Source: Typhlomys cinereus (Eukaryota; Chordata; Mammalia; Rodentia; Platacanthomyidae). Taken from it: a stretch of 64,000 nucleotides of DNA. Position numbers and translations under genes: made by a program. The first letter of the stretch is position 1, and each line of letters begins with the position of its first letter. Positions 47,394 to 60,142 of the stretch are shown one piece after another. The DNA is taken from NCBI GenBank assembly GCA_023101885.1, contig JALPQD010000075.1, positions 7,231,921-7,295,920 of the forward strand, read 5' to 3'. Below the pieces are notes generated by a model. That model was not told the origin of the DNA. It searched no databases and worked only from the letters and a program-made list of their open reading frames with translations.

Positions 47394-47589
47394 ACAAGAA
47401 TATTCTTAACATGACAGGGCAGACACCACCGGTTCTACCTACTGTGAAGAACCACTACATGTTTCCCTGCACCTCCCGCAGTTCCTGTTTCTTTATCTGA
47501 AGGGGATTCCCACACCTTCCTTGCTGACGGATCTGGGCCACTTACTGTTCTGCCTGGGTTGCCGTGTGTGTGATTCATGGAGCAGGGTA

Positions 47590-49140
47590 ACACTACAAGA
47601 CATCCCAGAGGATGTCCTGCCTCCGGCGCCCTTCCTCTCCTCCACTGTGGAGAAGCTGCCCAACTCCCCCCAGTCTGCACCCACTATCCTTCCCAACACC
47701 ATCTTTCCTTTCTCCTAGCTGTGGACTCGAGAGAATCAAGAGTCCACACCACCCAGGGGGGGCCTTTGCTCCCAATTCAGTGGAGTGTCCGCTGCACTTT
47801 CCAGAAGCACCCTCACTTTTGAGGCAGAAACTTCTGGGCCAGTGGAATGTAAAGTTGTGGAAACGGGAAGCAAAAGTTTTCCTAAAGCATCAGTGTGTAA
47901 TGGGGAGAGGCACCATTCCCACCCCCACCTTTTGGTTCTAGAGCCATGACTCCTGGATGCGGACACTAACTCGAGGCACACGCCACCTTCTGCAAGACCC
48001 CACCCCAGTCCTCTACCCCATTACCGCTGCTGCCGTAACTGCGTCTTTAAAGGTCATTCTGCCATTCTATCAAGCCAGCTGCTTCCAGATGGTGGGGAAC
48101 ATGTAAGAATTCCATCAGCATAATGCTGTATGTTCCCTGGCCAGAAACAGTGCTATGTGGAAAACCATGACGGTGGACAAGACATTCAGACACCACAGAT
48201 GGTCATTTTGGTAGAAGCATTATGTGCAGGACAGGCAAATCCATACCCAGAACAAGTATCTATCCCGGTAAGGACCAACGACTGCCCTTTCCATGACAGA
48301 ACTGGTCCAATGTAGTCAACCTACCACATTGCTGGTTGGTCACCCCAGGGAATGTCTCTATATTGGTGTTTGCTGCTGACAGATTTGGCACTCAGCAGCA
48401 ACTGTAGCCAGGTCAGCCTTGGTGAGTGGAAGTCCCATGTTGTTAAGCCCATGCATAACCTCCATCTCTGCCACCATGCCCACTTTGCTCATGGGTCCAG
48501 TGGGCAATGGTGGGGATGGCTGCAGAAACAGGTTGGCATCCACAGAACACGTCATGTTATCCACCTGATTACTAAATGACTCTTCTGCTGAAGTCACTTT
48601 TTAATGAGCATTTACAAGGGACACAAATAACTGTGTCCTTTGCTCACTGAGAGAGACTTGTCCTTTGCTCGTTGAGAGACCTATCCACATGCTTCTTCCC
48701 CCAAATGTCTTTTTCACCAATTTTCCAGTTATGTTCCTGACTATCCACTTAAACCATTGGCTACAGCCACCAATTAGTATACAATCAACAGCACATCTGG
48801 CCATTTCTCCTTACAAACGACATGCACAACCATGTGCACTGCCCAAAGTTCTGCCTGCTGGGAAGATTTCCCTTCACCAATGTCATTCAGGGTTGCCCCA
48901 AAAAGGGGCTGTGATGCCGCAGCTCCCCACTTCTGGGTGGCACCTGAATGACATGCAGAACCATCTGTAAACCAAGCTCTAGTTCTCTCTTCTTCAGTTA
49001 GCCAATCATAGGGCACGCCCCAGGTGTCCATAGGTGCACGCTTGGGACAGGCCTGAGAAACCACAGGCTTCAGGCAAGTTTCCCATACAACTCAACCATG
49101 CCTTCACGACCTGCTCGGGCCCTCTCTTATAGACCATGTC
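47590..49140 (-). pseudogene. ERV pol remnant: RNase H and integrase (minus)
   Basis: Reading leftwards, 49064-48774 gives an RNase H start (AWFTDGSACHSG, then QQAELWAV), and 48804-48601 continues it to a VNAH end. 48597-48358 resembles the integrase zinc-binding N-terminus (ending CQICQQQTP). 48340-48090 resembles the catalytic core start (VDYIGPV, TGIDTCSGYGF). 47981-47736 fits the integrase C-terminal part. Frames change several times and stops are common. It differs from the betaretrovirus-like provirus at 10151 and looks like a much older class I or related ERV. Confidence 0.82.
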
Positions 49141-51150
49141 ATTTGATGATAGATTGCTGCTGTCCCCATCCAAAGTTATGGCTTGCTGGGTTAGGTAACA
49201 CCCAACTTATGATGGGCAGCTAAAGCCACACGGTGACGCCTTCAGCTTCCACACGGCCCAGCCAGGAGCTGAATTGCAACGCACAATGGAAGGACGTTTG
49301 CCAACTCGCCCGTTGTGGGGCCCGCCAAAGACTTCCCAGGGGCATCTATCTGCCCCGGCCAAGGCAGACCTCACAGCTACCCAGGGCTGTGCAGAGCACT
49401 GTGTTGCAAACTCACAGCCAGCAGTTTTCAGAGGCGCTGGGCACATGGTCCTGAGGGACGTGTGTGCAAGCGAGGGATGCGCTGCTCCTAACCGGCCCTG
49501 TGGGAACTGTACTTCCAAGTGGTGGGGGGAGGTGAGACAACTTCCTTCCCCCATTGTCTGTGTGCCCCACCTCCCTGGGCTCCCAGACAGTTCACAGAGG
49601 CAGGGGGCCCTTGAGTTTTCGCTGGATCTTTCCCCGTCTCCTGGGTCCTGTGTGGCTGCTGCCTCCTGCTCACGCGCTGCAGTCAGCACAGCTTCACACA
49701 GTGGAGGATGGCAATGCTCTGATGGTGACCTCATAATCCCTAGAGCATAGCTGGGGCTTGGCAACGCAGGCCGTGAGGGCGCTGGCCTCAGGGACAGTGA
49801 CACTCAGGGACGGGTGCGGAGGAAACCTTTGGCGAGATCAAGGGCATCACTGCAGGCGCCAAGAGACGAATCCACTCCGGGAAGCCATGCTTGCTCCAGC
49901 AGCTGCAGCTAGAATTTGCAACAATCGTCCTCATCTCTAGGATAGGGAGATGCAAAAAAAAGGGCTCTGGGAGCCACATCCCAGGGAAGGGATGTGGCTT
50001 CTGGCTCGCTCCTTCCAGGTGGCCCCGCTCCACAGGTCAGGGAACCAATGTGGGGATCCTAGAAACTCCTAAAATATCCCACTCATGCATTCTGGAATGG
50101 GGAAACGACCCCAGGATTGAGTTCCACCCGCTGGACCTGCTTTGGGGTCGGTCTGACCTCCACAGGCCTTGTGCTAGCTGAATAGCCACAATGCTTTCGG
50201 GCCCACAGAAGCAATCACAATTCAGATCCAGGGTCTCCAGACATGGCGGTCACTTTATCATTTGGGGGATTCTGCCTAGTTCAAGTGATGAAGAACCACA
50301 ACCAGACACGCGGACAGCCAGGTACTTGATGACGAGGGACCCAGGGGGCCTGTTGCAAACACAAGCAGGAGGCTACATGCCCCCCACCCCCACCCCGGGG
50401 CCAGGCTGCTCAATACGGGGAAAGCCCGGTGCACTCCCAGGGTGGCACCACAGGACCCTTGGCCTGCAGTGTCTGCCAGTGGCATAGATGTTACCCCCAA
50501 ATTCTGACCCGGCTTCTAAAGAAGGGAAAGAGGGTCAGGGTGGGGACTACTTTGTCCCCACTTGTTCCTGACACCCAGGCAGACACACACGGACTGGCCT
50601 GTCATGAAGGTGTTCACAGGCTCCTGTCTTGGAAAGCGTGTAGCACCTTTGGGAGGTGGAGCCTTGCCGCAGGAGGCAAAAGACCAGGGGATGGGACTTG
50701 AGGCCTGGTGGCCCAGCCCTGCTTCTCTCCGCTCCTGTTCTGCCTCTGCGACATCTCTGGCAACCTGAGCCAGGGCTTCTGCATCCAGCCACACCCTCTG
50801 CTATGGGATGGTCAGTGTAACCAACTACCTCTTTAGGCTGTCTCCCTGCAACAAAGAGCAACGGCAACAGCCGTCATTGCTCTGGGTCACCCAGGAGGCT
50901 AGCCTGGCAGTGCCCAAGACCACCTCCAACACTGCCCCAAGCATGTGCTTGACGCGGCCCATTAAGCATGTCCATGTTCTGTGGCATCAGGGTGATCTGG
51001 GGATCACAGCAGCTGTAAGGTCTCCACCTCAGCCTCGGCTGGGGCCCTCCGCTAGGCTGAGGCTGGGCAGTTCACCCCAAAGGCAGGCAGGCAGGTGGCA
51101 AGCAGCCCCTCTCACCAGTATTTATAGATCAACACTCAGCCCAGAGATTT
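49141..51150. other. Intergenic DNA, GC-moderate, unassigned
   Basis: Upstream of the pol remnant (in its reading direction) this may include decayed ERV RT/connection sequence up to about 50200, but no motif is clear. Many overlapping open frames here reflect base composition. No splice-supported gene was found before the PLPP2 3'UTR. Confidence 0.5.
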
Positions 51151-51712
51151 GGTTAAAAAAAAAAAGAAAAAGAAATTTATAATCCCCTCCCCCAGGCTGT
51201 ACATTCTGCCAGGGTCAACAGCAAACTCTCGCAGAGCCCCAGGCCTGTGCAGAGAGGCACACGCAGGGGTAAGGTGGGGGGGTCAGACTCATACTCATGG
51301 CTCATCTTCAAACCAGCCCCTACTCCAGGGCAGATGTGGACGCCCAGCTATGCAGGGCCAGGAATCTTCGCTGGCACCTGCACGCAGGCCAGCCACCTCC
51401 CGGTGACCAACGATGCGGGGGCGCACCACCCGAAGGGCCGTCGGGCGAGGAAACTGACTGTAAGTACTGACCCTACCTGGCCTGTCCCCAGGGACCATGA
51501 GGGGAGGGTCCTGGGAGACAGGGAAGTTCCCGGAACAGGGCGGAAGCAGTGGTCGTCGCCACAGAACCAGCATGCACACACCGAGCCGGGCACCCAAGGT
51601 CAGAGCCACTGCCACAGGGCAGGACGCAAGGGCATCTCCAGGGCCGTCCCTGCCCTACCACAGGTGGGCAGCACATGGGGCCGGCCTGCAGCTGGTGACG
51701 CCTGGCTTCTGG
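51150..51712 (-). other. PLPP2: PLPP2 3'UTR (approximate end)
   Basis: Sequence after the PLPP2 stop codon. No AATAAA was seen. Reverse TATAAA variants occur at 51176-51181 and 51121-51126 and could serve as poly(A) signals, so the end is a guess. Confidence 0.45.
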
Positions 51713-54700
51713 TCAGGAAGAGACCGGGTACCCGTAGCGGCTGCGGTCAGCCTCGCTGAGGTTCAGAGTCAGCGACAGGCTGGGCTTGCGCTCCGGCTCC
51801 TCTTCCTCTTGGCAGGGTAGGGGAGGCCGATGCTTGAAGAAGTCTGAGACATAGCGCACCTGGGGGGCAGGGGGGCAGAGGCAATGAGCAAGGAGCAGAG
51901 CGGCACCCCAAGCTCGGTGAGCGGGCACAGCTGCGGGGGTCAGACTGGCCACTTCGGCCAGCCGCGATGGCACTCACCATGAGGCAGGCCACCAGCGCCC
52001 CCTGCAGGAGGCCGACGAGGACGTCGCTCCAGTGGTGCTTATGGTCGGACACTCGCGTGTAACCCACATAGATGGCAAAGGCCACCAGGAAGAACTGAAC
52101 CGTGGGCCGCAGCAGCCGCGCCCACTTCCAGCGAAGTCGTGCCTGTACATACAGCTGTGGGGGGATCAGTCGGGGACTCGGCCCCCCCTAACCCGCTCAG
52201 CCCAGTACACAGGTCACAAGCTGTCCAGTCACACCGCCTGGAACACACCCCAGCGCGGGCCCCCAACGCATTAAACACACACCGCTCAAGGCGCGTGGAC
52301 ACTCACCGCCAGGAACAACATGCAGTACATGCCAAAGGACGAGTGTCCGGAATAGAAAGACAGCCTAGGGGGAGGGAGGCAGCAGGTCAGCAGGGTCATG
52401 GGAGATGGTGGGGGCAGAAGGGAGGGGGCAAGAAGGATGGGGGATGCAGACAGTTCTAAGGCTCTGGTATTTCTACACACACACACCCCCTCCGCCCCGT
52501 CCCAGGACGCCTGAGGTGGGTTCACACACAGAACCCAGCAGTGGGCTTCCCAGACCATGTGTAGAAACAGAGGAAACATTTCCACTTCCTGTTTATGACA
52601 ACTCAGAGGTCAAGTTTGGGGAAGGCTCTCGGGTCACCGGGTCAGAAGACCTGCTGTCCACTGAGCAGCTGGCCCGGCTCTGCACTCTGTATGGCCGTAG
52701 ACAGCTTATGGCACTGCCACTTCCCTCCAGCTCCTGCCGCAGATCCTGCCATGACAGGGGACCTAACCCCATGCCAAGCACAGGAGGCAGACAGGCTGCA
52801 GCCCCCCCAACACAGCTGAGAAAGATGACTATCTTACAACAACAGCGAAATGTACAAAACAAGGAGAAAACGCACACACAACGTGGCAGATAAATCTGTG
52901 CACAGCTCTGTGTGGGGCCGAGAAGAAAGTGACTCCTGAACCAGCTGAAGATTTGAGTTCAAATCCCCAGCGCCTGCTTAAAAGGCCAATGGGATAGGCC
53001 ATCACCCCAGTCAGTGCTGGGGGGTTGAAGGCAGGATGACCTGTTAGCCAGTAGACAAATTAGTGAGTCCCAGATTCTGTGAGATCCCCTCAAACACTAA
53101 GGCAGCTAAAGAACCCACCAAAGCGTGTGCCCACACATGGCTGAACACATATACACACACCTCAGCACATACCCACACCTAAACACATATGCACACACAC
53201 CTCAGCATGTGCACCCACCTGAACATGCACACAAACACATGAACACATACCTGAACACAGGCACACACCCTGAAGACATACACAAACATGAACACACAAA
53301 CACCTGAACTTAATGCACACAATCTCAACGCCTGCACACATGTAAACTCACGCACGCACACCTGAATACACAGCTGACACATGTGCGTGCATAGGGACAC
53401 ACACAGCTGAACACGCACGCGTGAACATATGCACACACACAAACCCATGCGCTAACACTTAGAAAAGCAGCTGTTCCCCAGGAAATCAGCGCTGGGCTCA
53501 GGAGCTACAGGGCATATCCCAAGCCCGCCACCAGGACTCCTGCCAGCAAAGATGTAGAAGGAGCAGAGCAGCCCAGAGACATTCTGAGGAGGCCGAAGCA
53601 CCCGCCGCCCCAGCACTCAAGAGGGCAAGACAGGATGTTGAAGAGTTCAAAGCCAGTCCACCTTCAAGCTACACGCAACCCCGTCGCAGGAAAACCAAAA
53701 GGTGTTCCAGCATGTTCCAGCAGGGAAACCATCAGTATTCAAGGTGAAAACCACCAGGGCCAACCAAGGCTAAGCGGGGTCGACAGAGGGTTCTGCAAGC
53801 AGAGCAAGGATGCGGGGCTCGGAGAGGAGGACTGTGGAGGAAAGGCACAAAAGCTCTCGCAGCATGTGCCACATGCTCCTGGCATTTTTCCCCTGGGACT
53901 TTCCACCGTGGACCCTAAGGAGGATGTTATGCAGCAACTGAAGCACCCCACCCGGGAGGAAGACTCTGCAAGTGGGTTCCTGAAATGAACAAGTTTGGGG
54001 GAGCTGCCTACAGAGTGGGGGAGGAGACAGACTCGCCTGCCCTGGGGGTCTGCAGGAGACCCTGAGGCAAGCATGCGGCAGAGTTTCAGGGGTGCGGGCC
54101 ATGAGTCTCACCCATGCTGGGGGAAGGGGGGAGGCTTTCTGGTGATGCTTTAGAGTCGTCCCTGCTCCTATAAGGACCCTCACCCCTGCTCCTGTGACCC
54201 TCACGCCTGCTCCTGTGGGTGACCCCAATAAAGTCATTGGTTCATCAGGTCGGACCTTCAGATCGTCACCTGGGTGGGGTAGGTGACTGTGTGACGTCTC
54301 CCCAGGAAGTGCTGACACAGCAGAGACGCTGCCCGGCCGCCCTCCTCTACCCAACAGCTCTCTCTGTTATCCAGTGCCAGAGTTCCTGCCCACAGCCCCG
54401 ACCCACCTGGCCTCTGTGACATTGGCGGGGCTGCCCCTGCACACGTCCAGCTGAACGTAGCCGGAGCAGTTGACCCGGCTCCAGTCGGGGTCGCAGACAG
54501 ACAGGAAGTTGGGACGCAGACGGCCAATCATGTACTTGGCCAGGTCAGTCAGGGACTGGCTCACGGCCGCCCCGAACAGGAAAGTCCCCAGCACCTTGTA
54601 GACGGCAGCCACGTAGTTGTTGAAGTCGGAGCGTGAGTAGAGGCGGTCTGTGTACACCAGATAGGCCTCCCCCGCCGAGACCTGCCAAGGGAACAGACCG

Positions 54701-56589
54701 GGCGCTGGTCAACCACACAGCAGGTGCACTCTAGTCCCCCCCTCCCAGTCCTCTCCCGCCTTACGAGGATAACGGTGGCTGTAACGGTGACCACGGCCAT
54801 GACGCCGTGGGTGATGGTATCGGGACGGTAGGGATATCGGATGGAGTCATCGCTGCAGTAGAAGCCTCGTCTGTATGGCGTGTTCACCACAGTCAGGATG
54901 GCGAAGGGTAGAGAGGCTGCGAGAAGCCAGGGAAGCACAGGGTTCTAGCCAGGGGTACCCCATCGACAGGGGCGGCTGCTTTGCCGAGGCACCTATGGCA
55001 GCTAGCTGGTGCAGGCCCCGCCCACCAGCAGGCACTCTGTGCCCGCACATTCTGGGACTCGGGAGCAGACCCTGCCAGCAGCAGCCCTGCACACCCCTCT
55101 CGAGGCCCCACCCTGTGGTCACTGGTACTTCCCAGCCCACAACGCCCAGCTTGGGCTGTGCCCAGCTGGACAAGGCAGGTGTAAGCATTCGTCTACATAA
55201 CCCATGACCAGGTCAGAGGCCTGGTGCCCCCCAAAGGGCCTTTGCTTTCGCGCCAAGTCCTAAGCCAGTCACGCACTGGTCGCGACAGATCCAGCCCTGG
55301 CTGTGGGAAGTTCACACTGAAAGCCAGCAGACATGACAACTGAATGGCACTGGGAGGTCTGGAGCTGCTGAGGGTGAGGGTCTGGGAGGCGGCGGCCAGT
55401 TTCAAGGACAAGGCATTGGGCAGCGCCCAGTATCCTTGCCCTCTTGCTTTACAGCTGGATGTGGAGGGTGACTTTTGGAGTTCTGAATGTCCAGACAAGC
55501 AGGGAGGTCAGAGCCCCTCCTCTCTTGAAAAGGGAGAGCTTGCCCCCCCATGCCACAATGCCCAGGGGGACTGGGATGGCAAAGAAGATACTAGAAATGG
55601 GGTGACGACAGGTTCACCACAGCAAGAGCCAGAGGGAGATGAAGTCAGAGGGGTGAAAGGTCCAGAAGGTTGGGGGACAGCAGGCGGAGGGGTAGGTAGG
55701 TGTATACAAAGCCTGCACAGAGCAGGGATCCTGGACAGATGCAGGCCACAGGGCTCCCCCCCCCCCACAAACACCCCAGCCCCACCCGCCTCGCCTGGCA
55801 GCTTCAGAGGGTGTCTGAGCAAGTTCCCCCACACACACCAAAACCGATGGTCACCTACAACCACAGGCAAGCGTTTGTGCCTGTGGCCACGACCTCCGCC
55901 CACTGGCTCCACCTCCGGGCCAGGCTATGAGGAAGGAAAAGTTAAATTTGACGACCCTGGGCGCCTGGGGCGGTCCAAGCAGCTGAACGTTAGATGAACA
56001 CCCCGCAATCACAACAGGGCACCCGAGCCGGCGGCGTCCCACGCGGGTGGTCACCGGGTGGGCAGAGTGGCCCGGGTCCGGGGCGAAACAGGAAGCTGGC
56101 TCCCGCAAGCCTGCAAAGGAGGCGATGCCCCTCCGTGCCTTCGGGGTAGAATTCGGGTCACTGTCCCCGGGGCCCAGCAGACACTCGGCCTTTGTTCGGC
56201 GCCTGGGGAGGGGGGTCGGGATGCGCCTCCCCCGCGGCCTCAAACTGGACCGGCAGGTTCGGCCGCGCAGCCCGGGCCCTGCTAGGCGCTGGCGCTGGAC
56301 CTTGCCCGGGTCGCCCCGCCCGCGTGAGTCACCTACGCCCGGAGCGATGCGGCTCCTAGGACCCGACGACCCCCTCCCCCCGGCCCGGCGACCCGCAGCC
56401 CGGGGTCCTCCACGGCATCCCGGTCCCACCCGCGGGGTCCCAGGGCCGCGACGCCCCGCACTTGCTCCCGAGCCAGCGGGCCCCGGACGCGCCCCCCTGG
56501 GAGAGGGTCCCTGCACCCGGGTCCCCGCGGATCTTACCGACCAACACGCACAGCACGTCCAGCAGCACGAAGACCCACCTCCGCTCCAT
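51713..56589 (-). CDS. PLPP2: PLPP2, phospholipid phosphatase 2 (complete, six coding exons)
   Basis: Integral membrane phosphatase that dephosphorylates phosphatidate, lysophosphatidate, sphingosine-1-phosphate and ceramide-1-phosphate, lowering these lipid signals. Coding exons (minus): 56589-56538, 54916-54765, 54681-54407, 52364-52307, 52154-51978, 51859-51713. All introns begin GT and end AG, and the phases join to 286 codons, close to the 288 I recall for human. The start [11 protein letters not shown] is followed by the first membrane helix. All PAP2-family catalytic motifs are intact: KX6RP (KYMIGRLRP, exon 3), SGHSS (exon 4) and RX5HX3D ([11 protein letters not shown], exon 5). An N-glycosylation site NCS lies in exon 3. 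The C-terminus is hydrophilic ([10 protein letters not shown], ending GYPVSS). Introns are 1621, 83, 2042, 152 and 118 bases, and introns 1 and 3 hold the repeats. The gene looks functional. Confidence 0.97.
52900..53105 (+). mobile_element. tRNA-derived SINE remnant in PLPP2 intron 3
   Basis: Decayed B2/B3-type sequence with a gagttcaaatccccagc box-B-like motif near 52956. Low identity, assigned by motif order. Confidence 0.55.
53110..53460 (+). repeat. CA-rich minisatellite in PLPP2 intron 3
   Basis: Irregular repeats of acacacctgaacacat-like units, about 16-24 bases long, which generate spurious open frames on both strands. Confidence 0.85.
53595..53705 (+). mobile_element. B1-like SINE remnant in PLPP2 intron 3
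   Basis: ccccagcactcaagagg, gttcaaagccagtc and ctacacgcaaccccgtc in B1 order, strongly decayed. Confidence 0.65.
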
Positions 56590-56760
56590 GTCGCCCGGGC
56601 CCGGGGGACCCCTGCGCGCCCCAGCCGTCCCGGCGCGTCCCGACAGCCACTGGGTCACATGGCGACGAAGTCCGCCCGGCCCAGGAAAGGGGCTGGGAGT
56701 GGCCAGAACTAGGTGGGGCGGGGCAAGGGAGGGCAGGCGCCCGCCAGCAGGAAGGGCGGG
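55980..56760 (-). promoter_or_regulatory. PLPP2: CpG island / promoter of PLPP2
   Basis: Dense CpG and GC-rich DNA covering exon 1 and the 5' part of intron 1, without a TATA box, typical of a broadly expressed mammalian promoter. Transcription start is not resolved. Long open frames on both strands here come from lack of stop codons in GC-rich DNA. Confidence 0.85.
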
Positions 56761-59700
56761 GCCCACAGGAGAGTTTGGCACTCAGGACTCCGCCTGGGAG
56801 AGGCAGAGCTGTTGGCAGCCGCCGGGGTCTTGGAGCTGGAAGGAAAACCAGACCAGAAGGGGCAGGGGCCGTTGGGGTCTCAAGGCTGGGAGGGGCAGGG
56901 GCCGTTAGGGGCCGTTGGAGTCTGGAGGGCGAGAGAAATCTGGGGCCAGGAGGGAACTCCAGGGAGGGGCAGCCACTTGTGCCAGGCTGCAGGTTGGACT
57001 TGCCCAGGACTTGGGCTGCATGCAGAACCCCACGATATAGCCGTCGTGGGAAGTGGTGGCTGGCATGCCTACAGCCATCTTAATCTCACCCAACTCATAT
57101 AAGACACACTCTCCTAGGGCCTTCCAGAGAAGGGCACCCATGCGGGGCATCAACCAGGAAGTGTCTTAGCCTGCCAGAATCAGTCTCACGGGTGTGTGGC
57201 TTCCCTCAGAGCCAGGAGCTTGTGCCCCGCAGTGTCTAGGGAGTTGCAGGGAGGGAGGGTCAGGGCTGCCCCCAGCACAAGCTATGCCCACTCTGTGCAA
57301 GACTGGGGAGCTGCCAAGATCAAGACCCTGCACCTGGGGGAGGGGGTTAAGGACCTGCGGCACTCAGACTTGGGAAACTGAGAACTGGCCCCAATGATTC
57401 TTTGGAGTGTGGCCACCTGGAAACAGGAAAGGACGCCTCCGGAGGCCAGCACAGGTGAGCCCCGGAGGCGGAGGCCCCCAGCTTCAGCAGAGGTCAGCCC
57501 CGCGGCAGCATTTGACCTAATGACCCTGGGGCAGGGCGGGTCTCCGCCCTGACTCAAGGTCCAACCTGGATTCTCCCCAGCCCATTTCCACGGGGACCAA
57601 ACCCAGGGCAGGGCTACCCTGGGGGCGCTGGGTGGGGCATGCAGAGGCCCGCAACAGGGAAGGGCTCTGAGCCGACAGGAAGCACCCCAGCAGGTGTGCC
57701 TGCACGGCTATGGCAGACAAAGTCCACATTGAAACCCAGGCTGTGGCGTGCCAGCCATGTCCCCAGGGTACACCTGGTGCCCACTGCACACCTTGGGCAC
57801 ACAACTGGCCTTTGGTGAACAAGGATCTTCCTCTGGGGGCTGTGATCTGATGTTGAGGCTTAAGGGGACACTCAGAACACAATTCCCGGAGCTCCTTCCT
57901 TCACGCGTGTGGGATGCATGTCCCCCAGAGCCTGGCACGAGACACGGGGTCGCGTCCTTATGCCCCGTGACATCTCAGCCACAGACTGAGGGCACAGAGA
58001 GAGGCTACAGGAACACTGAGCAGGGTGAGACAGGGCAGGGAGGCCCCTAAGAAACAGGCTGGAGGAGGGTTTGAAGATTTGGGTCAGGTCTTAAAAACCT
58101 TGGCAGCACAGGATTAAATTAAGATTATGGTTAGGATTGAGGCCAAGGTTCCTAATTCCTTACTGGTGTGGCTCTGCTAAGAAACATCCTCCCTAGAGTT
58201 CTCCCACCTTACGGCCCAGCTGCCCCACAAGGGGCCCAGCCTTTCCCCGAGCTGGAGGGGGCCTGAGTGGTACTACAGTCTTGCCTGCACCCCCCATAAA
58301 AGTCAACCTCCCTGGAGCCTGTGGTCTCGGGGCAACTCCAAGCCTTGAAGAATCCAGGAAAGGGCAAAGGTGTCTATATACATTGGGTGCCCCCATGTGC
58401 ACACAGCCTCCTTGGCTTTCTGCAGGACCTGGGGACTGAAGCAGCCAGTTCATGTCGGGAGCAAAGGGGCCACATGGGTCTTAGGCAGGTGGGAGACAGG
58501 CAGGGCGGAGGGGTTATGGCAGGTGCCTGGGGAAGGGGCTCCTGAGCTGGGAGTCTGGGTTCCAGGAACGCAGCTGCGTTTGCAGCCGCGGAGACTGATG
58601 GAGACGTGGGGGGGACAGTGGAACTCTGCAATCCCCACGGACACCCTTCTTCAACACAGCCCCTCCTTCGGCAACAATCCTCTTCAGGACCACACTCGAG
58701 CTCCTGGAAGGGCGCTCAGGCAGGGATGGGGGCTCCTGTGCAAAACTGGGGGGTTGAGTCCTCCGAACCCTGAGGTAGAGACACCTTGGTGCCTCCTGAG
58801 GTAACGGATCAGCTGGTGACAGCCGCCCCGAGTAGGCTGCAGCCAACCCGTGCTCGGTCCTAGTGGGCATAGGCATGCCCTCACTGGACACATGGGCTGA
58901 GCTGCCCCCAACATCCTAGGGCGTCCGAGATCCAGGTAGGAGTGGGCGCATCGTGACCATTACCTGGATGGCTGCTCTGGACAGAGGAGGTAAGATGCAG
59001 AAATCTGACTGGATACCGGTGGTGATCTCATCAAGGCCCACAAGGGGACAGTGGACAAGAGACTGGGTGGGGTCAGGCCTGGCGAGTCACACTGCAGAGT
59101 CCATGTCCCTCACAGCCAGTCTAGCAGCGCAAGGCTTGGGGCAGTGGCCAGCTCAGGCCCCCCACAGCTGTCTGAAGAAGTCCCCAGACAGGCTTGGCTC
59201 TCCCCCACTCTCTCTGTCCCCCACAGAGCACATACTTCAGAAGGCCTTCACCCTCAAAAGAGTGAAGCCGCTTTTCTTCTGCACCATCTGCAAGCTGAGG
59301 ACGGTCCCCGGCACAGGCAGGCGCTGCCCCTGAGGTCTGCGATGGGGACAGAGCAGGAAGGCCGGAGCCCCTCTGCAGCACTGGGCTACCAAGCAGGTAC
59401 CGTGCTGGCAGATATGGTATTAACTCCAGATTTCAAAGCCCAAGAGGACATGAAAGCGAGGACAGCTTGGCAGTTGCTCCAGCTGCTGATGGGGGAGGAG
59501 GAGCATCAGCTCGGCTCGCTCCCCAAGTCTTGACTCACCACACCCAGTCTTGACTCACTTTAACCAGGAGGGAGGGGCTGCATGGCCCATGAGGCAGAGC
59601 GCACCCCAAGCCCCCTGGATACACACTCTCACAGGGAGAGGGCCATGATCAGAGCCACAGGCCCATAGTTTCTAGGGCCACAGGGAAACCGGGTACCAAG

Positions 59701-59939
59701 GAGATGCTGGGCCATGCAAGGACCCGAGGCCGTGGAGCTCTCAGGCCCCCACCCCTCAAAACCACTATCAGACCGAGGGACAGAAAGCCAGGGAAGGGCC
59801 TGGCCTGGTGAGTGACAGCACAGTGGTGAGCTGACGCAGTTACTTGGCGAGGTGGGGGGGTTGGCCAACCACAGGTGCAAGAACACTGACCTCCACGTGC
59901 ATGCCCACGCTTTAAGACAAACACAAAAACTGAAAAACG
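56761..59939. other. Intergenic, GC-rich, no gene recognised
   Basis: Between PLPP2 and MIER2. It contains a short repeat (aggggcaggggccgtt type) near 56855-56920. Open frames of up to 160 codons show no domain, no conserved splice structure and no family resemblance. Confidence 0.6.
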
Positions 59940-60108
59940 TGGCTGTGCAGGCTTCCAACTGTCAATCCAGAAGCTGAGGAGGGAGGGTTCAAGCTCAGGG
60001 CCAGCCTGGGCACAGGGTAGGTAAGACCAGATCAAAAAAAAAAAGGGTGGGATTACAGGCCAGTGATAGGACAGCTGCCTGACGAAGCCCTGAGCTCTGC
60101 TCCCAGCA
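59940..60108 (+). mobile_element. B1 remnant followed by ID-like SINE remnant
   Basis: 59940-60040 reads as B1 (ccagaagctgaggagggagg, gccagcctgggcaca, A-tail). 60041-60108 reads as a decayed ID/tRNA head ending in ccagcatcacacacac. The order resembles composite B1-tRNA SINEs. The CA repeat that follows probably grew from this tail. Confidence 0.7.

Positions 60109-60142
<34 letters not shown>

Noticed and set aside
55851..56712. Overlapping frames of about 220 codons on both strands at the PLPP2 promoter
   Set aside because: CpG-island DNA has few stop codons; frames cross the true PLPP2 exon 1 in other phases and show no family resemblance.
58953..59533. 126-160 codon plus-strand frames between PLPP2 and MIER2
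   Set aside because: Two overlapping frames with ordinary composition, a possible acceptor near 59225 but no matching donor or recognisable product.
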